Assembly (NCBI RefSeq): GCF_024139115.2
Contig: NC_085140.1
Coordinates: 155,398,452-155,462,451, forward strand
Length of the DNA stretch: 64,000 nucleotides
DNA from: Armigeres subalbatus
Lineage: Eukaryota; Arthropoda; Insecta; Diptera; Culicidae
Direction of reading: 5' to 3'
Positions 1 through 10,198 of this stretch are shown here, piece after piece. The translations under genes were made by a program, and so were the position numbers. How positions within the stretch are numbered: the first letter of the stretch is position 1; every line of letters starts with the position of its first letter. The notes below the pieces were generated by a model that was not told where the DNA came from, made no database searches, and saw only the letters and a list, made by a program, of their open reading frames with translations.

Positions 1-375
1 CCCGTCAGTTAATTGCCTAGCTTCTGGCTATTAGTCAACCGGCACCACGAACCCTCGCCGCTTGGTTCGCCGGGTTACAAAATTTCTCTTTTATGTTTAT
101 TTTGCTGAAGATCTACCAAGCCAAGCAAACGTCGATGAACCCCGCACCTTTATTATTTGCAATGGAATATAGCTGTCAATTCACAAAACAAACCACACGG
201 AATCACAAATCAGCTCAGTTTTGTACAGGCAGCAAAATTCCTCGTGGAAAAACAAAAAGAGTTGAGGCTGTTTACTTAGTTTTACATGCTTTAAACTTAT
301 TTCTTTGGGGTCATTTTTGTGTTCTTATCCGTTTGTCTACAAAATAGTGTTGTAATTTAAAAACGAATTTGAACC
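1..375. other. non-coding edge, weak repeat similarity
   Basis: No gene is supported here. The first 50 bases resemble 15076-15118: both carry GTTAATTGCCTA, then a TTC-GG-TATT stretch and AGTCA-CCGG. They may be ends of the same dispersed repeat, cut here by the window edge. The remainder shows nothing recognisable. Confidence 0.35.
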
Positions 376-377
376 TA

Positions 378-534
378 CACTGTTAGATGACTTTACCCAT
401 TAATGGGTTACTATGTCTGAAACTCATTAAAATGGGTAGTGGCACTTTTTCAAGAAAATGGGTGAATTTTTCACGGTGGGAATAATATCAACAATAACAT
501 AGTACCCATTAATGGGTAAAGCCATCTAACCGTG
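378..534. mobile_element. 157-bp MITE, TA target site
   Basis: The two ends are an inverted repeat of about 38 bp with few mismatches. Each contains the palindromic core CCCATTAATGGGT and a GATG/CATC segment. The outer ends read CACTG and CGTG, and TA lies on both sides (376-377 and 535-536). This is the structure of a non-autonomous Tc1/mariner-type MITE. There is no coding potential. The superfamily is inferred from the TA site only. Confidence 0.7.
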
Positions 535-904
535 TATTGGAACGGTGAAACATCAAAAACTGAAAAGCGATAAAAATGAGTTTTATTTGCATCGGAAAAT
601 TATTAATCTGTCAAAATTCTGGCTTGCTCCAAGGTAGCATAATCACGGCTAGTGAATTAACATTCTCAATATTTGCCGTTTTTTTTTCTATATATTAACA
701 TCTATTTTTGTTATCTATCATCTGAATTTTCTCAATGAATTATTAGCAATGACTGGTTTCCTACTCGCAGTTGCCAGGCGCTAATGTATATGTGCAAACA
801 GCTAGCATGAGTTAACCGCCGGAAATTTGTATGGCGGAGAACATCTAACGCGGGTTTTCTCAAAGTTAGGAATTTTCAAGAAAAACTATTTGGTACTATT
901 TCTG
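535..904. other. non-coding, no feature seen
   Basis: AT-rich sequence with no ORF, repeat or structure that I can support. Confidence 0.4.
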
Positions 905-1085
905 TACACGTCCATTTCAAATTACTCAAAGACTAAGTGACGGAAATCTTTATCATTTTTTCGTAAAAAGTGGAACTAATCAAAATTTGAGTAGTTCCAC
1001 TTTTTACGAAAAATTAGTAAGATTTTCGTGAGATAAAAAGATACGGCAATAAAATTTCACTCAGTCTCTGAGTGAAGAGTTCATT
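905..1085. repeat. foldback (imperfect long hairpin)
   Basis: The centre is a strong hairpin: TTCGTAAAAAGTGGAACTA at about 960-978 and its complement at 992-1011, around a 13-nt loop. Complementarity continues outward with mismatches: GACTAAGTGACGG and ATCTTTATCA on the left match CTCAGTC and TTAGTAAGAT on the right. The whole looks like a decayed foldback MITE of about 180 bp. Confidence 0.6.
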
Positions 1086-1179
1086 TTCTACTATATCTAG
1101 GATAGCAGAACCTTTTCGATCTTTTGGGTTTTTAGGCAAGGTAATGTTAAAAATTAAGAAAAATCTAGAGAGTGAATTG

Positions 1180-1345
1180 TTTCAAATCAAGACAAAATTT
1201 TCAAAACGACAAGATTCAAACGACGATTTGACGAATCTGATTGCTCTCCCACGCAAATTATCACCACCAATAGGTAGATGAAGGTTTCCGTATGAATCTT
1301 TGTTTACCAAAGCAGATAAGTCGTTTTGAAAATTTTGTCTTGAAA
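1180..1345. repeat. foldback MITE, family shared with 41905-42085
   Basis: Arms at 1186-1210 and 1320-1343 are complementary over GACAAAATTTTCAAAACGAC. Between them lies GATTCAA, then CTGATTGCTCTCCCACGC. That core recurs at 41905-42085 as CTGATTGCCCTCCCACGC, with matching flanks and again inside an inverted repeat. Two diverged copies make a dispersed family. There is no coding content. Confidence 0.65.
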
Positions 1346-2342
1346 TCAAATCATGAAAACAGTCTTCAGTCGAAATGTGAAGGAAATTAACAGGTCCGTA
1401 CGGAAATTGATATAGAGTGCGGCACTTTAATCGTCAGCTCAAGGCAAAATTCCGAATATTATTCGGCTTAAAGTTATGCTGATCTCATAAAATTGAAATA
1501 CGTTTAATCTCAGTGTACTTCTCGAGAGTTTTTTTTAGCATAATTTAAATGTTGTTTTAATGTTTTTGATTGATCGTGTAACTGAGGTTACAGTGTCAAT
1601 TCACTCACACAAACATACATAGTACCACCTCGGCTCACCGACAGCGCTGCTAACAGTGTCGCCCGATTTCAGGCTGTGTTGCCAGTCTTCTTGATAATGT
1701 GGTCTTCGTTAAAATGCATGTTGTGGACTCGGTACTCATACGAATCCTAATTTTAGTTTTCCAGAATTTACACAACCTTACTCGTGATTTTCGCATGAGC
1801 AAATATCATATAAACCCGCCGGAAACGATAAAAACATATCTGCAGAAGGAATTAAGTCATAGAACATTGACTGAACTGATAGATTTGACTTTATATAAAT
1901 AAAAACTACTTGAGGTTGATTTGACTAGCGAGAGGATTCACTCATGGCCGGATTGAGGAAGAGGGGGGGGGGGCTTTGAGTCATGACCCCGGGCCCTCAC
2001 ATAACCGTATGTACCAGAATCAACCTTTTTCGTACATTTAGGAGCTCCCGAAAACAGTCGAATCCGACCCTGGATTCGCCAAATGGCAAAATTTTTCATG
2101 GATTAATTTTTGCTGGGATCAGCAGTGTTGCTGTTTATATATGCATATGAAAACATGAAACGTTTCACTGCGAATTACAAGGTTGTGGTTTAGTTAGAAT
2201 AAAACTAGAACCGAAATCGATCTACAGCATGGCGCTGCTAGTAACCTAATGATTGACAATTAGAGAGAGAAACTAACCTAAGCCTATTATTTGGCCTATT
2301 ATTTATAAACCTATTATACTGGAAAAAATCAATAAAAGTACG
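1346..2342. other. non-coding, no feature seen
   Basis: No gene is supported. A run of eleven G (1963-1973) followed by CCCGGGCCC is the only compositional oddity. Short ORFs here have no recognisable content. Confidence 0.4.
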
Positions 2343-3012
2343 ATAAACCGTATTTATTCTAATTGATTGCTGGTTCGCTATTTTGAATTAAATTCGGTTA
2401 TCATTTTTGTTATGTTGACTGGTAATTCAACCAAAATGATAACAATTCTAGTTATCAATATAACTGGATAATAAAGTTTGTTATTAATAAGTTATTCTGC
2501 TCTCAACTCTGTACAGCTGACTGTTATTTATATAAAATGGTCATATGGCATCATGATTTGATTATAAATAGTTTTCAGTAAATGCAAGATTGTAGAAAGC
2601 GTATTGCTCTTCTCTTCTGCTCCTCAAGAAAGCGTAATTGGGTGAGTGCCTAGAGATGACGCCGTGCAATCACTCGATTCGAGTTCGAATCCCAATGAAT
2701 GGCAGCATTTTTTTTCAATGCGTAACGAAGTCGGCAAAGAAGATTCAACTATTTTCGTCGATAAAACAGTGATGGCTGATAACTAAATAATAACTAAATT
2801 AGTTATTTGAGTAAATAACATGTATAACAAAATGTGTTATCAATTTGGTATCAGTGATAACATAATTTGTTATCATGTAGTTATTTCACGAATAAAATTC
2901 TGGTATCATTTTTGTTATGTTGGCTGTTAAGTCAGCCAAAATGATAACAAGTTCAGTTATCAATATGTCCGATAACCGGATAACAGAATTTGTTATCAAT
3001 TAGTTATTTATT
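2343..3012. repeat. GTTAT/ATAAC-rich repeat pair
   Basis: A block at 2396-2500 recurs at about 2899-3012. Each copy has GTTATCATTTTTGTTATGTTG, a short spacer and the complementary CCAAAATGATAAC, so each can fold. GTTAT and ATAAC words are strongly enriched between them (2770-2890) in both orientations. The two blocks flank the tRNA-like unit at 2600-2712. A foldback element with self-similar ends fits, but the target site is unclear. Confidence 0.55.
2600..2712 (+). mobile_element. tRNA-like SINE head
   Basis: A polymerase III B-box-like segment (GAGTTCGAATCCC) lies about 50 nt after GCGTAATTGGGTGAGTGCC, an A-box-like stretch. A T run follows about 15 nt later, as at the end of a short pol III transcript. 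No clean cloverleaf forms, so a tRNA-derived SINE or tRNA pseudogene is more likely than a working tRNA gene. Confidence 0.45.
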
Positions 3013-3022
3013 TGTGCTCGGG

Positions 3023-3681
3023 GAGTGATTCAAATTTAGACTTTTTCGGTCCCCTGTGCTTAAACGATTGTTTTTGCTATTTTAATAGTCCTCCCAAATT
3101 TTTAGCTGATTTGGATGTAATTTGGTTGTGCACGTGCCGTTTGAAGGTTGTATGAAAATTACTATGAGAATTGCCACTTATGTAAAGGATCGTTTCGTGA
3201 AGCAGACCAGAATATATTTGAATATGTTTAACGCATCGTCATCACAGATCCTAAGCTGAAAGTCAGTTGTTTTGCGAAGCAATCTGACTTTTGTAAGCAA
3301 AATTATGAAGAAAACAGAAATGCTCATTATTGATATTGATGTTATTCTTTTACGTGTTAAATTGAATTTTCCACAATTCAGTATTTCCATAATAAATTTT
3401 ATTGCCTGCATCAAATCGTTTAGCAACAACGAGGATATTTTCCCTTGTTAAATTTCCTATAATGCTAATGTATTCATACGTTTTTAGAGCTTAATGGGCA
3501 TTGATGGGGAACGGTTTTTCACAAAAGTTACTGTTTTCATAGTAATTTTCGTACAAGCTTCAAACTGCTTGTGCTCAGTCAAATTACATCCAAATTAGCT
3601 AAAAATTTAGGACGATTATTAAAACGGCAAATGCCATCGTTCAAGCATAGGGGAGCAAAAAAGTCAAAATTTGAATCACTC
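3023..3681. mobile_element. long-TIR foldback element, 659 bp
   Basis: The left 155 bases (3023-3178) and right 160 bases (3521-3681) are inverted copies at high identity. Both begin GAGTGATTCAAATTT and share ACATCCAAAT and AAAATTACTATGA further in. The middle has no transposase. The right end abuts the RT fragment at 3682 exactly, so the element (or a deletion at its edge) truncates that fragment. The target duplication could not be identified. Confidence 0.75.
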
Positions 3682-3990
3682 TAGTGGGCACGTTGTATTC
3701 GCGGAATTTCTGCAGTACCTGGCGAATGGCGAACACCTGGTCTGTGGTGGAGCATTCACCCATAAAACCCGCCTGGTACTGCCCCACGAACTCCCTTGCT
3801 ATTGGTGCTAGTCGACGGCATAAAATTTGGGAGAGTACCTTGTAGGCGGCGTTCAGTAATGTGATTGCGCGGTAGTTGCTACAATCCAGCTTAGCGCTCT
3901 TTTTGAAGATGGGACGCACGATACCTTTCATCCACTCCTGCAGCAAAACTTCCTCCTCCCAAATCTTGGTAATGACCCAGTTTCACATAC
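3682..3990 (-). pseudogene. non-LTR retrotransposon RT fragment
   Basis: On the minus strand the frame reads a reverse-transcriptase fingers region. It has IWEEE, then EWMKGIVRPIFKK, the block CSNYRAITLLN, and YQAGF with STTDQVF. These are the RT motifs upstream of the catalytic aspartates in non-LTR elements. The frame stops making sense at 3682, where the foldback element begins just after REYNVPT, so the FxxAYD motif and the rest of RT are missing. At the other end it fades near 3990. It probably belongs to the same broad family as the 4232-5697 LINE, but lies in the opposite orientation. It is a dead fragment with no start codon. Confidence 0.8.
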
Positions 3991-4231
3991 ATTTGCACCA
4001 ATAAATCAAGTCTGTTCTACTAGATCTCTGAAGTGCGGCATCTATACCGACGCGGCATCTCACCTGGATTTACCCTATATGAAACCTGCGAACTGGTATT
4101 GCTTGCAAAGTTGTGTTACTTTTAGATTAAATTAGTGATCTCCAGTCCAAAGTCCAAAGTCCTTGTTAAGCAATACATTTTTATAAGCACTCAAAAGCTT
4201 AGAATAATATCTACCAGCTAAGGGTATTGAA

Positions 4232-5697
4232 GGGCTGCGAAATGGTGAGTTGACATCCGGGAAGGGGCGCCTAACATAGCTCTGGTTCTCACAAGCTCCA
4301 ATACTCACGCTTCCACGGGTCTTCCGATGACAATTGACCGCCAGCTAAGGGTTGCGTACTTAGCTGGTAGTGCAGCCTGGGCACTGTTGTCCTTCTGACA
4401 TCAGCTAGAGTGAGAGGGTGCGTCCTGTGGGGTCTGCCTAGGATGTGGTGGGGTTCGACAGTGGGCTCTGTTCAACTTCTATAAAAAGCTGCATGTGTCC
4501 CCAAGCAGGCCCTATCAAAGCGACCGTGTGCCGCTCAAAGCGCACTAGCCTAGTCCTGGTGTTGGGTGGGACTTTAAACAAATTTGACCCGACTGATCGA
4601 GCGTCTGTCCACCAAGGAGGTGCGGCTCCAACAGCGTCTGTTCTGGCATCCAGCAGCTGAGTATGAAATGCTATTCCCCGGAAGCTATACCTAAGATGGC
4701 AGCCTATCCCGGTGGATAGGGAACCTTGGGCCAACAACCTACTGTTCCCGAAACATCCATTTGTTCGAGAATCCAATAATGAAAACTGTTCCTCATCGTA
4801 ATCGACGAGATTCTGGTAGATGCGATTAACCGTGAACCAAACCGCGGGCTGTTATGGCAGTCTATAACCATGGAGCACCTAAATGACTTCGAATTGGCGG
4901 ATGATGTTGCACTCCTCGCGCAACGGCGCTCTGATATGCAGAGTAAGCTCAACGACCTTGCCGAGCGCTCCTCTTCGGCAGGTTTAGTCATCAACGTCAA
5001 CAAAACCAAATCGTTGGATGTAAACACGGTGACTCTTTCCAGTTTCACAGTATCCGGGCAACCAGTGGAGAATGTTGAAAGCTTCCAATATCTTGGTAGC
5101 CAAATGGCGTCAGACGGCGGTACCAAGATCGACATAGGCGCTCGGATCAAGAAAGCAAGGGCTGCCTTTGCAGGTTTAAGAAATATCTGGAAAAACAAGC
5201 AGATAAGTGAGCGCACCAAAATACGAATTTTCAACTCTAACGTGAAATCTGTGCTGTTATACGCTAGCGAAACATGGTGTGTATCAATGGAGAACACTCA
5301 ACGGCTGCAGGTGTTCATTAACAGATACCTGCGGTATATAATTCGGGCCTGGTGGCCTCACAACTGGATCTCAAACAACGAGCTCCATCGTCGTTGTTAC
5401 CAGAGGCCGATAGCAACAGAAGTTCGGGATCGGAAGTGGGGCTGGGTCGGCCACACTCTACGTAGGGGCGGAAACGAAATCTGTAAACAAGCATTAGACT
5501 TGAACCCAGCGGGACATCGCAGCAGAGGCAGACCCAGAGGCTCATGGCGGCGAAGCCTCAATAAAGAAATAAAAGAAGTCGACCGAAATGTAACCTGGCA
5601 ACAGGTTAAAGCGATAGCCGGGCAACGCTCAGGATGGAGATCTTTCAAGTCGGCCCTTTGCACCACCGGAGGTGTACAGGATCCATTAGTAAGTAAG
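4232..5697 (+). mobile_element. internally deleted LINE with 13-bp TSD
   Basis: A perfect direct repeat TAAGGGTATTGAA flanks the element at 4219-4231 and 5698-5710. The 3' end carries GTAAGTAAGTAAG, a short-tandem tail of the kind some LINE clades use instead of poly(A). About 550 bases of GC-richer leader (4232 to about 4782) pass directly into the 3' part of ORF2. ORF1, the endonuclease and the first half of RT are therefore absent. The intact target duplication implies that the deleted form itself was inserted by target-primed reverse transcription. Confidence 0.85.
4783..5697 (+). pseudogene. LINE ORF2 C-terminal half (RT palm to end)
   Basis: The frame is open from 4783. The first ATG at 4870 is internal to the protein. 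The order is FLIVIDEILVDAI (end of the RT palm strand), ELADDVALLA (the catalytic x-A-D-D box), LVINVNKTKS, FQYLGS, and a thumb and C-terminal region with YASETW, a G-W-V-G-H segment like the common LINE tail motif, and GHRSRGRPRGSWRR. The catalytic aspartate pair is present. It ends at the TAA within the TAAG tail. The endonuclease and RT motifs 0-2 are missing, so it cannot be active alone. I place it among non-LTR elements of the RTE/R1-like range without a firm clade. Confidence 0.85.
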
Positions 5698-5869
5698 TAA
5701 GGGTATTGAAACTAATATCAATTTCAGTACCACTCGGTACAGCATCATGAAAGCAAAACAAACGTGCGGCCCATGGCCGTGATGTATGCATCTGGTCACT
5801 CCTACCATGCCACATTTTTATGTAATTTACCAGATCTGTCATGGAGTTCTTGTCATGGAGCTTTTTTAA

Positions 5870-5953
5870 CTATTATGCCCACAATAGCATATTTGTCCCA
5901 TATGGATAAGAATTCCAGCAAAGATGGGACTGATATGCGATCATAGGCAGTAT
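5870..5953. mobile_element. short palindromic MITE (copy 1)
   Basis: Inverted ends contain GCATATTTGTCCCAT and ATGGGACTGATATGCGA-type sequence around a short middle. The same palindrome, better preserved and in the other orientation, is at 52607-52686. Non-coding. Confidence 0.6.
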
Positions 5954-6735
5954 TTTCATATGGAAATAATAAGACATTTTTTAAAGTCTTTCATTTTTCT
6001 ACATCAATGAACGGTAATTTATAATTGCGGTATGAACAGTAATTTATGAATGGTTTGATACTAGAGAAACAAATGGTTGGTAAAAACAAAAGTTTAAGAG
6101 ATCTAAAACTTAAAAAGAAGATGTGTCGAAAATATGTTCGGCTCAATGAAAAATGAACCTATTTTGGACACGCCTCAGAATACTGTTTTTAAACATACAT
6201 TGCTTTGCTCGAGATAGGAATCTGCTTCTATTAGGTTGTAATAAGTCAACAACATCATTCACATGTTTTAAATCTATGTACAAATGAACTTACAACTTTT
6301 GAAAGTTAACTTCAATTTTACAATGTCGTCTTAGTTTTGGTCAAATCCAGCCAGAATGGGTAAATGCGTGCAAATATTCTTAATAATTGCAATATTTTAT
6401 AAGAAACAAATGTAGGAAATACCTTTTGCAATCAAAATTAAATGTTCTATTATTATTTCCACCGTAATTATGCCTGCCATTGCATGAATATGAATGCCCC
6501 TGCATTAATAAGAATCTTGACCTCTCCCGTTATCGATTTTTTATTTTATTTAAGGTTACCTTCCCCAAAGAACTCATATTTTTTGACCCCTTTACATATT
6601 TTTTAAATTTTGCCCGACTTTGAACGAACATTGGGTGAATTTTTCAGGCCGGTTCACATGTGAAGCACTTTTTTCCGGTTTTGTTTTTGATTTTTCAAAT
6701 AGTTAGAAGCTTCAAAAATATGGGCGCTTGTGCAA
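5954..6735. other. non-coding, no feature seen
   Basis: AT-rich, with no ORF or repeat that I can support. Confidence 0.4.
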
Positions 6736-6739
6736 AAGT

Positions 6740-6882
6740 AATGTATATTGACATGTATAAGGACAAGTATATACCTAGATGGCCGTATATTAACATGTAT
6801 AAGGACAAGCTGTATATTAACATGTATAAGGACAAGTATATACCTAGATGGCCGTACTATACTTGTCCTTATACATGTTAAG
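6740..6882. repeat. short tandem repeat ending in an inverted copy
   Basis: ACATGTATAAGGACAAG recurs three times (about 6751, 6796, 6820), twice followed by TATATACCTAGATGGCCGTA. The inverse CTTGTCCTTATACATGT closes the block at about 6862-6879, so a hairpin can form with any repeat unit. The ORFs here on either strand are repeat artefacts. Confidence 0.7.
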
Positions 6883-7130
6883 GTGATTATAGAATGAACC
6901 CCGTGGTGAATCACCGTTACTCAATATGGGGTTGATATACAGGCCGGACTCGATTATCCGGAGGCTCGATTAACCGGAGGCTCGATTAACCGGAGAAAAT
7001 AGCTCGAATATCCGGAGTAATATTTTACCCATCTTACAAAAATAAAAATATGTATTATCAGTCTGTATACGTAACGTAACCAATATGTGCAAGACAACCA
7101 GTAATGATAGTTCCTTTCTCGCGTTCCTAA

Positions 7131-7291
7131 GGGACTGTTCACAAATTACTTAACGATTTAGGGGGAGGGAGGAAGTCAGACCAAGCGTTACCATCCGTAC
7201 AAAAAAAAATAAACCTTCCATTAAAAAGGGAGAGGGAGAGTGGAGAATCAAAATTATCAAATTCAGCGTTACGAATTTTGTGAAAGATCCC
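7131..7291. mobile_element. MITE with GTTCACAAATTAC-type ends
   Basis: Ends GGGACTGTTCACAAATTAC and GTAACGC-type complement (GCGTTACGAATTTTGTGAAAGATCCC) form inverted repeats of about 26 bp. TAA lies beside both ends. A second diverged copy is at 7447-7610. Confidence 0.6.
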
Positions 7292-7446
7292 TAAGGGAAC
7301 GGAAATCAAGAACATACATAAAAATGGCCAATTTATGAATTTCAATTCAATGCACCGATATTTTTTAAGCATTCGTATGTACATTTTGAGTACAGCATTG
7401 ACATTGTGACTCATGCTACCAAATGGTCCTCCGGAATATCCGGAAT

Positions 7447-7610
7447 GGGTTCGTTCACAAATTTCGTAACGCTAAATTTGACGATTTTAACCTCCATCCT
7501 CCCCCTCGTAACGTTTTTTGTATGGAAGGTTTAATTCCTTGAAGTGTGACAATCTATACAAATTTTTTAGATGGTTATTTTTTGCGTTACGTAATTAATG
7601 GATCTTCCCT
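7447..7610. mobile_element. second copy of the GTTCACAAA MITE
   Basis: It starts GGGTTCGTTCACAAATTTCG and ends with GCGTTACGTAATTAATGGATCTTCCC. This is the same end structure and length as 7131-7291, with about 155 bases between them. It shares the internal poly-C/poly-G strand bias (CCTCCATCCTCCCCCTCG). Confidence 0.55.
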
Positions 7611-7671
7611 TAATTATGAAATGAATATTTTCATATTCTAAAAAACCACTCGGTGGCCAAGGTGATCCATA

Positions 7672-7890
7672 CACAATGTCATGCTCAGAATGTCGGTTAA
7701 TAACCCGGTGAAAATTGTTTCTGATAGGGATCCGCAGGTGACAAGAAGGCGAGACGCGCAGAGAGCATGGTGGTTCGATTTGAGGTCCCTCCGTGGACTA
7801 CAAAGTTGGCGACGTGCTAATACTAACCGAGCTGAATGTAGACGAATTTTATGTACTGCAAAGCCCTTAGTGCGAATAAATCCAATGAAA
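7672..7890 (+). pseudogene. LINE ORF2 C-terminal tail fragment
   Basis: The frame gives LRMSVNNPVKIVSDRDPQ, TRRRDAQRAWW, LRSLRGLQSWRR and RAECRRILCTAKPL. The same order of blocks (RMS-NP-KI, RKRGAQR, LR-LRGWR, RRLLCTA) ends the RTE-like LINE at 24714-25430. It is the last 70 residues of a LINE ORF2, truncated upstream, where the expected RWAGHV block is frameshifted. It lies within the pogo-like element, so it arrived there by insertion or was captured. It has no RT core and no activity. Confidence 0.7.
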
Positions 7891-8089
7891 TAAATTTCTT
7901 TGTTAGTATGTCAAATGGTGCTATGCAATGAAATTCATTATTTTTTGTTTTATTTCACTGATGTTCCGGAATTTTCGGAAAGCCACAAAATTAAGTGCAT
8001 AGGTACTCATAATACAAAAACAAATGCATCAGAAAAATCTTGGTGCTTTACGATAAAATTTAGAAGTTTTCATTTTAAAGGATCCTCTA

Positions 8090-8216
8090 GATTTCCCGGA
8101 AGACAGGTGAACAAGTGGAGGGTTTTCCGCTTCACGAAATGTTTTCTCCTTATTAGGGCGGGAATCAAACTCACACTCCATGGCTTGCAAATACGCTAAA
8201 GCGACTGACGCCACTA
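8090..8216 (-). mobile_element. tRNA-derived SINE fragment
   Basis: On the minus strand, GTTAGTGGCGTCAGTCGC is followed by GAGTGTGAGTTTGATTCCCGCC, a B-box match, then AAGGAGAAAAC. The same order appears at 19551-19770 (GCGGTTAGCGACGTCAATCG, GGGTTCGATTCCCGCC, AAGGAGAAAGC). The 3' unrelated part is largely missing. Confidence 0.6.
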
Positions 8217-8219
8217 ACA

Positions 8220-8345
8220 TTGCAAATTCCAGAAATTTCCCGGGTAAATTATAAAGAATTTCCTTCGGGAATCTCGAAGAACTACCTGCGTAAATTTCCA
8301 AGGATTTCCTGTTGAAATCCACAGAATTTCACGTTGAAATCAAAT
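8220..8345. repeat. degenerate GAAATTTCC repeat, left block
   Basis: AATTCC, ATTTCCTG and GAAATCC words recur every 25-30 bases. The same texture resumes at 9000-9330 after the GGCCGAA block, so that block probably sits within a once-continuous array. Confidence 0.5.
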
Positions 8346-8349
8346 GATT

Positions 8350-8998
8350 TAACGGGGCAGGACCGTTTGTTGTTTGGCCGAATATGTCATTAATACGAAA
8401 CTCGACTGGCATAAAATCATTTGGCCGAAATAGACATATCGCCGATAATGTCGTTCGGCCGAACAGGTCATTTGACTGAAAAGTCGTCTAATCGAATAGG
8501 TCTTAGCCAAAAAGGCCTGGATGGTCGTTTGGTAGAAAAGGGCCATTTGGCCGAAACGAACATATAGTGTTGTTTGCCCGAGGTGCCGAAAAGACATAAG
8601 GTCGAAAATGGTTTGCGGCGTACGGGTGAAGATCATACGGCCGAACTGATAATTTGGCCGAAAAAGATGTTTGCTCCGACAGCTCATTTGTTCGAAAATG
8701 ACGTTTGACGGAACAGGTCGACGTTTTTCGCCGTATAATCCGATCAGCCGAATAATACTCCCTCCCTGCTAAGCTACCGTTTCGGTCAAATGAAATTTTC
8801 GATGACAAGGCCTATTCGACCAAACGACCTGTTATGGCATACGGCTTTTCGGCCAAATTACTAGTTTGGTCATACCGCCAAACCATTTTCCACATAATAA
8901 TCGTATCGGACAAATGAAATTCGGCTAGATAGCTTTCGTCTTAACGTATTATTCGGTCATGTGGTATTCGATCAAATGACTTTCAACCAAACGACCCT
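8350..8998. repeat. degenerate ATTTGGCCGAA satellite
   Basis: The word TTTGGCCGAA and decayed forms (TTCGGCCGAACAGG, TTTGACTGAAAAG, TTCGATCAAATGAC) recur at about 20-45-base spacing for 650 bases. Relics of the same word are at 20270-20305 and about 35080-35120. It is a short-period satellite, heavily mutated and non-coding. Confidence 0.65.
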
Positions 8999-8999
8999 T

Positions 9000-9330
9000 C
9001 GTCTTTTGAAAATTTTCTAGTAGAATTTCCGAAGGTTTACTAATAGACAACATAAGGAATTTCACGTAGAAATCCAAAGAAATTCCGTAAAAAATCCAGT
9101 TGAAATTCCGTTGGAAACAGTTTTTGTGAAACTTAAAAAAAAACACAAGGAAATTCTGTTAAATTCGAAGCATGCATGGCAAAGGCACACTCCTAAGCAA
9201 TTTCCCGTGAAAATTTTAAAGGAAATTCCCGTGAAAACTTTAGAGCAATTCCTGTTGAAAGTTCGAAAAACTTGGAAGAATCTCCTGGGACAGCTCATTA
9301 GATTTTTCCGGGGAAAATAAAAGGGTTCTC
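9000..9330. repeat. degenerate GAAATTTCC repeat, right block
   Basis: GGAATTTC, AAATTCCGT, GCAATTTCCCGTGAAAA and GGAAATTCCCGTGAAAA occur at a spacing of about 27-30 bases. It resembles the 8220-8345 block. The ORF across it is a repeat artefact. Confidence 0.55.
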
Positions 9331-9484
9331 CCGTTAATGTCTTAAAATATCCTGCAAGAAAACTTCACGTTACGAACGTAATAAAAAATCGCCAAGCCAT
9401 CGCCGACGATTATCGGATTGGTGCTGACCTCTAACGGTACTCAGAATCCATTAACGGACCAACGGGATATTTTATTAGATGTTA

Positions 9485-9990
9485 TAGGGTAACGGTACCA
9501 ATAGTGGAGGTATTAGTTGATCCGAAAAAGAAAATATTTTTTAAAAATTGATAATTATGGGAAATTTACTGCTTTAATATCTTAGTCAATAGATAAACTA
9601 ATAAATTTTCTAACAACAATGACATAGATGTCATTTAACATCAACAATTACCGAATATTGCTTGCACCACTATGGGTGCACTGTTCCTTTAGTGGCAATA
9701 AAAATTAATTTTGGTTCCTTTAGTGGTGCTATCCATTGGTTTCTTATGAGACTCGCCACTATTGGTACAGTTGTACCACTATAGGTGCAAGGGAGTAAAT
9801 TTTGTTAAGGAAAATTATTGTTTTCGATAGTTTTTCAAGCGAAATCTCAAGATAAGTTGCATTCAACAGGATGTTTAAAGCACGACGCATCAACTGAAAC
9901 CATCGTAAACTGTATAAATATGATAAATCTCATTAAAACCCCACTACTTCCACTATTGGTGCTACCTCCACTAAGGGTACGGTTACCCTA
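9485..9990. mobile_element. 506-bp MITE nested in the pogo-like element
   Basis: TAGGGTAACGGTACC and TAGTGGAGGTA at the left match GGTTACCCTA and CTACCTCCACTAAGGGTAC at the right as inverted repeats of about 30 bp. TA lies on both outer sides (9483-9484, 9991-9992). Inside, GCACCACTATGGGTGC and GTACCACTATAGGTGCA are recurring subrepeats in both orientations. No ORF. Confidence 0.7.
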
Positions 9991-10150
9991 TAACCAAAAT
10001 AAGGATTATTTGAGCAAAAGTCAAATTTTCATCAACAACAAAAAATGGCTCTATTATCCGGAGTGAAATTTTTTTCAACACTCCGGATAATCGAGTCCGG
10101 CCTGTATTTATATTTTTCGGTGAACAATAACTATACGCCATTTGTTTTCC

Positions 10151-10198
10151 TGCGTGACGTTTCGGTCTACTACTTTGTCTCGACCATCTTCAGACGCA
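10151..10198 (-). ncRNA. hammerhead-like motif in the opposite arm
   Basis: This is the inverted twin of 10289-10336, carried on the minus strand of the left palindrome arm. The core (TCTTCAG on the plus strand), stem II, GAAA and stem I are all preserved. A read-through transcript from either strand would contain one sense and one antisense copy. Confidence 0.55.

Larger units (their letters stand above)
6940..10104. mobile_element. pogo-like non-autonomous element, 3165 bp
   Basis: Both termini read CAGGCCGGACTCGATTATCC on opposite strands, a perfect 24-bp inverted repeat, and TA lies immediately outside each (6938-6939 and 10105-10106). CAG ends and a TA target are typical of the pogo/Tigger branch of Tc1/mariner. 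The left end carries three further CTCGATTAACCGGAG-type subrepeats, and the right end has an internal inverted ACTCCGGATAAT. No transposase frame exists inside; the interior holds MITEs, a LINE tail, a SINE and satellite DNA. The insertion lies in the left arm of the palindrome centred near 10243. Confidence 0.75.

Noticed and set aside
2600..2712. Functional tRNA gene
   Set aside because: B box is good, but no full cloverleaf or acceptor pairing could be drawn; the SINE heads at 16445, 19026, 19551 and 60160 were rejected as tRNA genes for the same reason.
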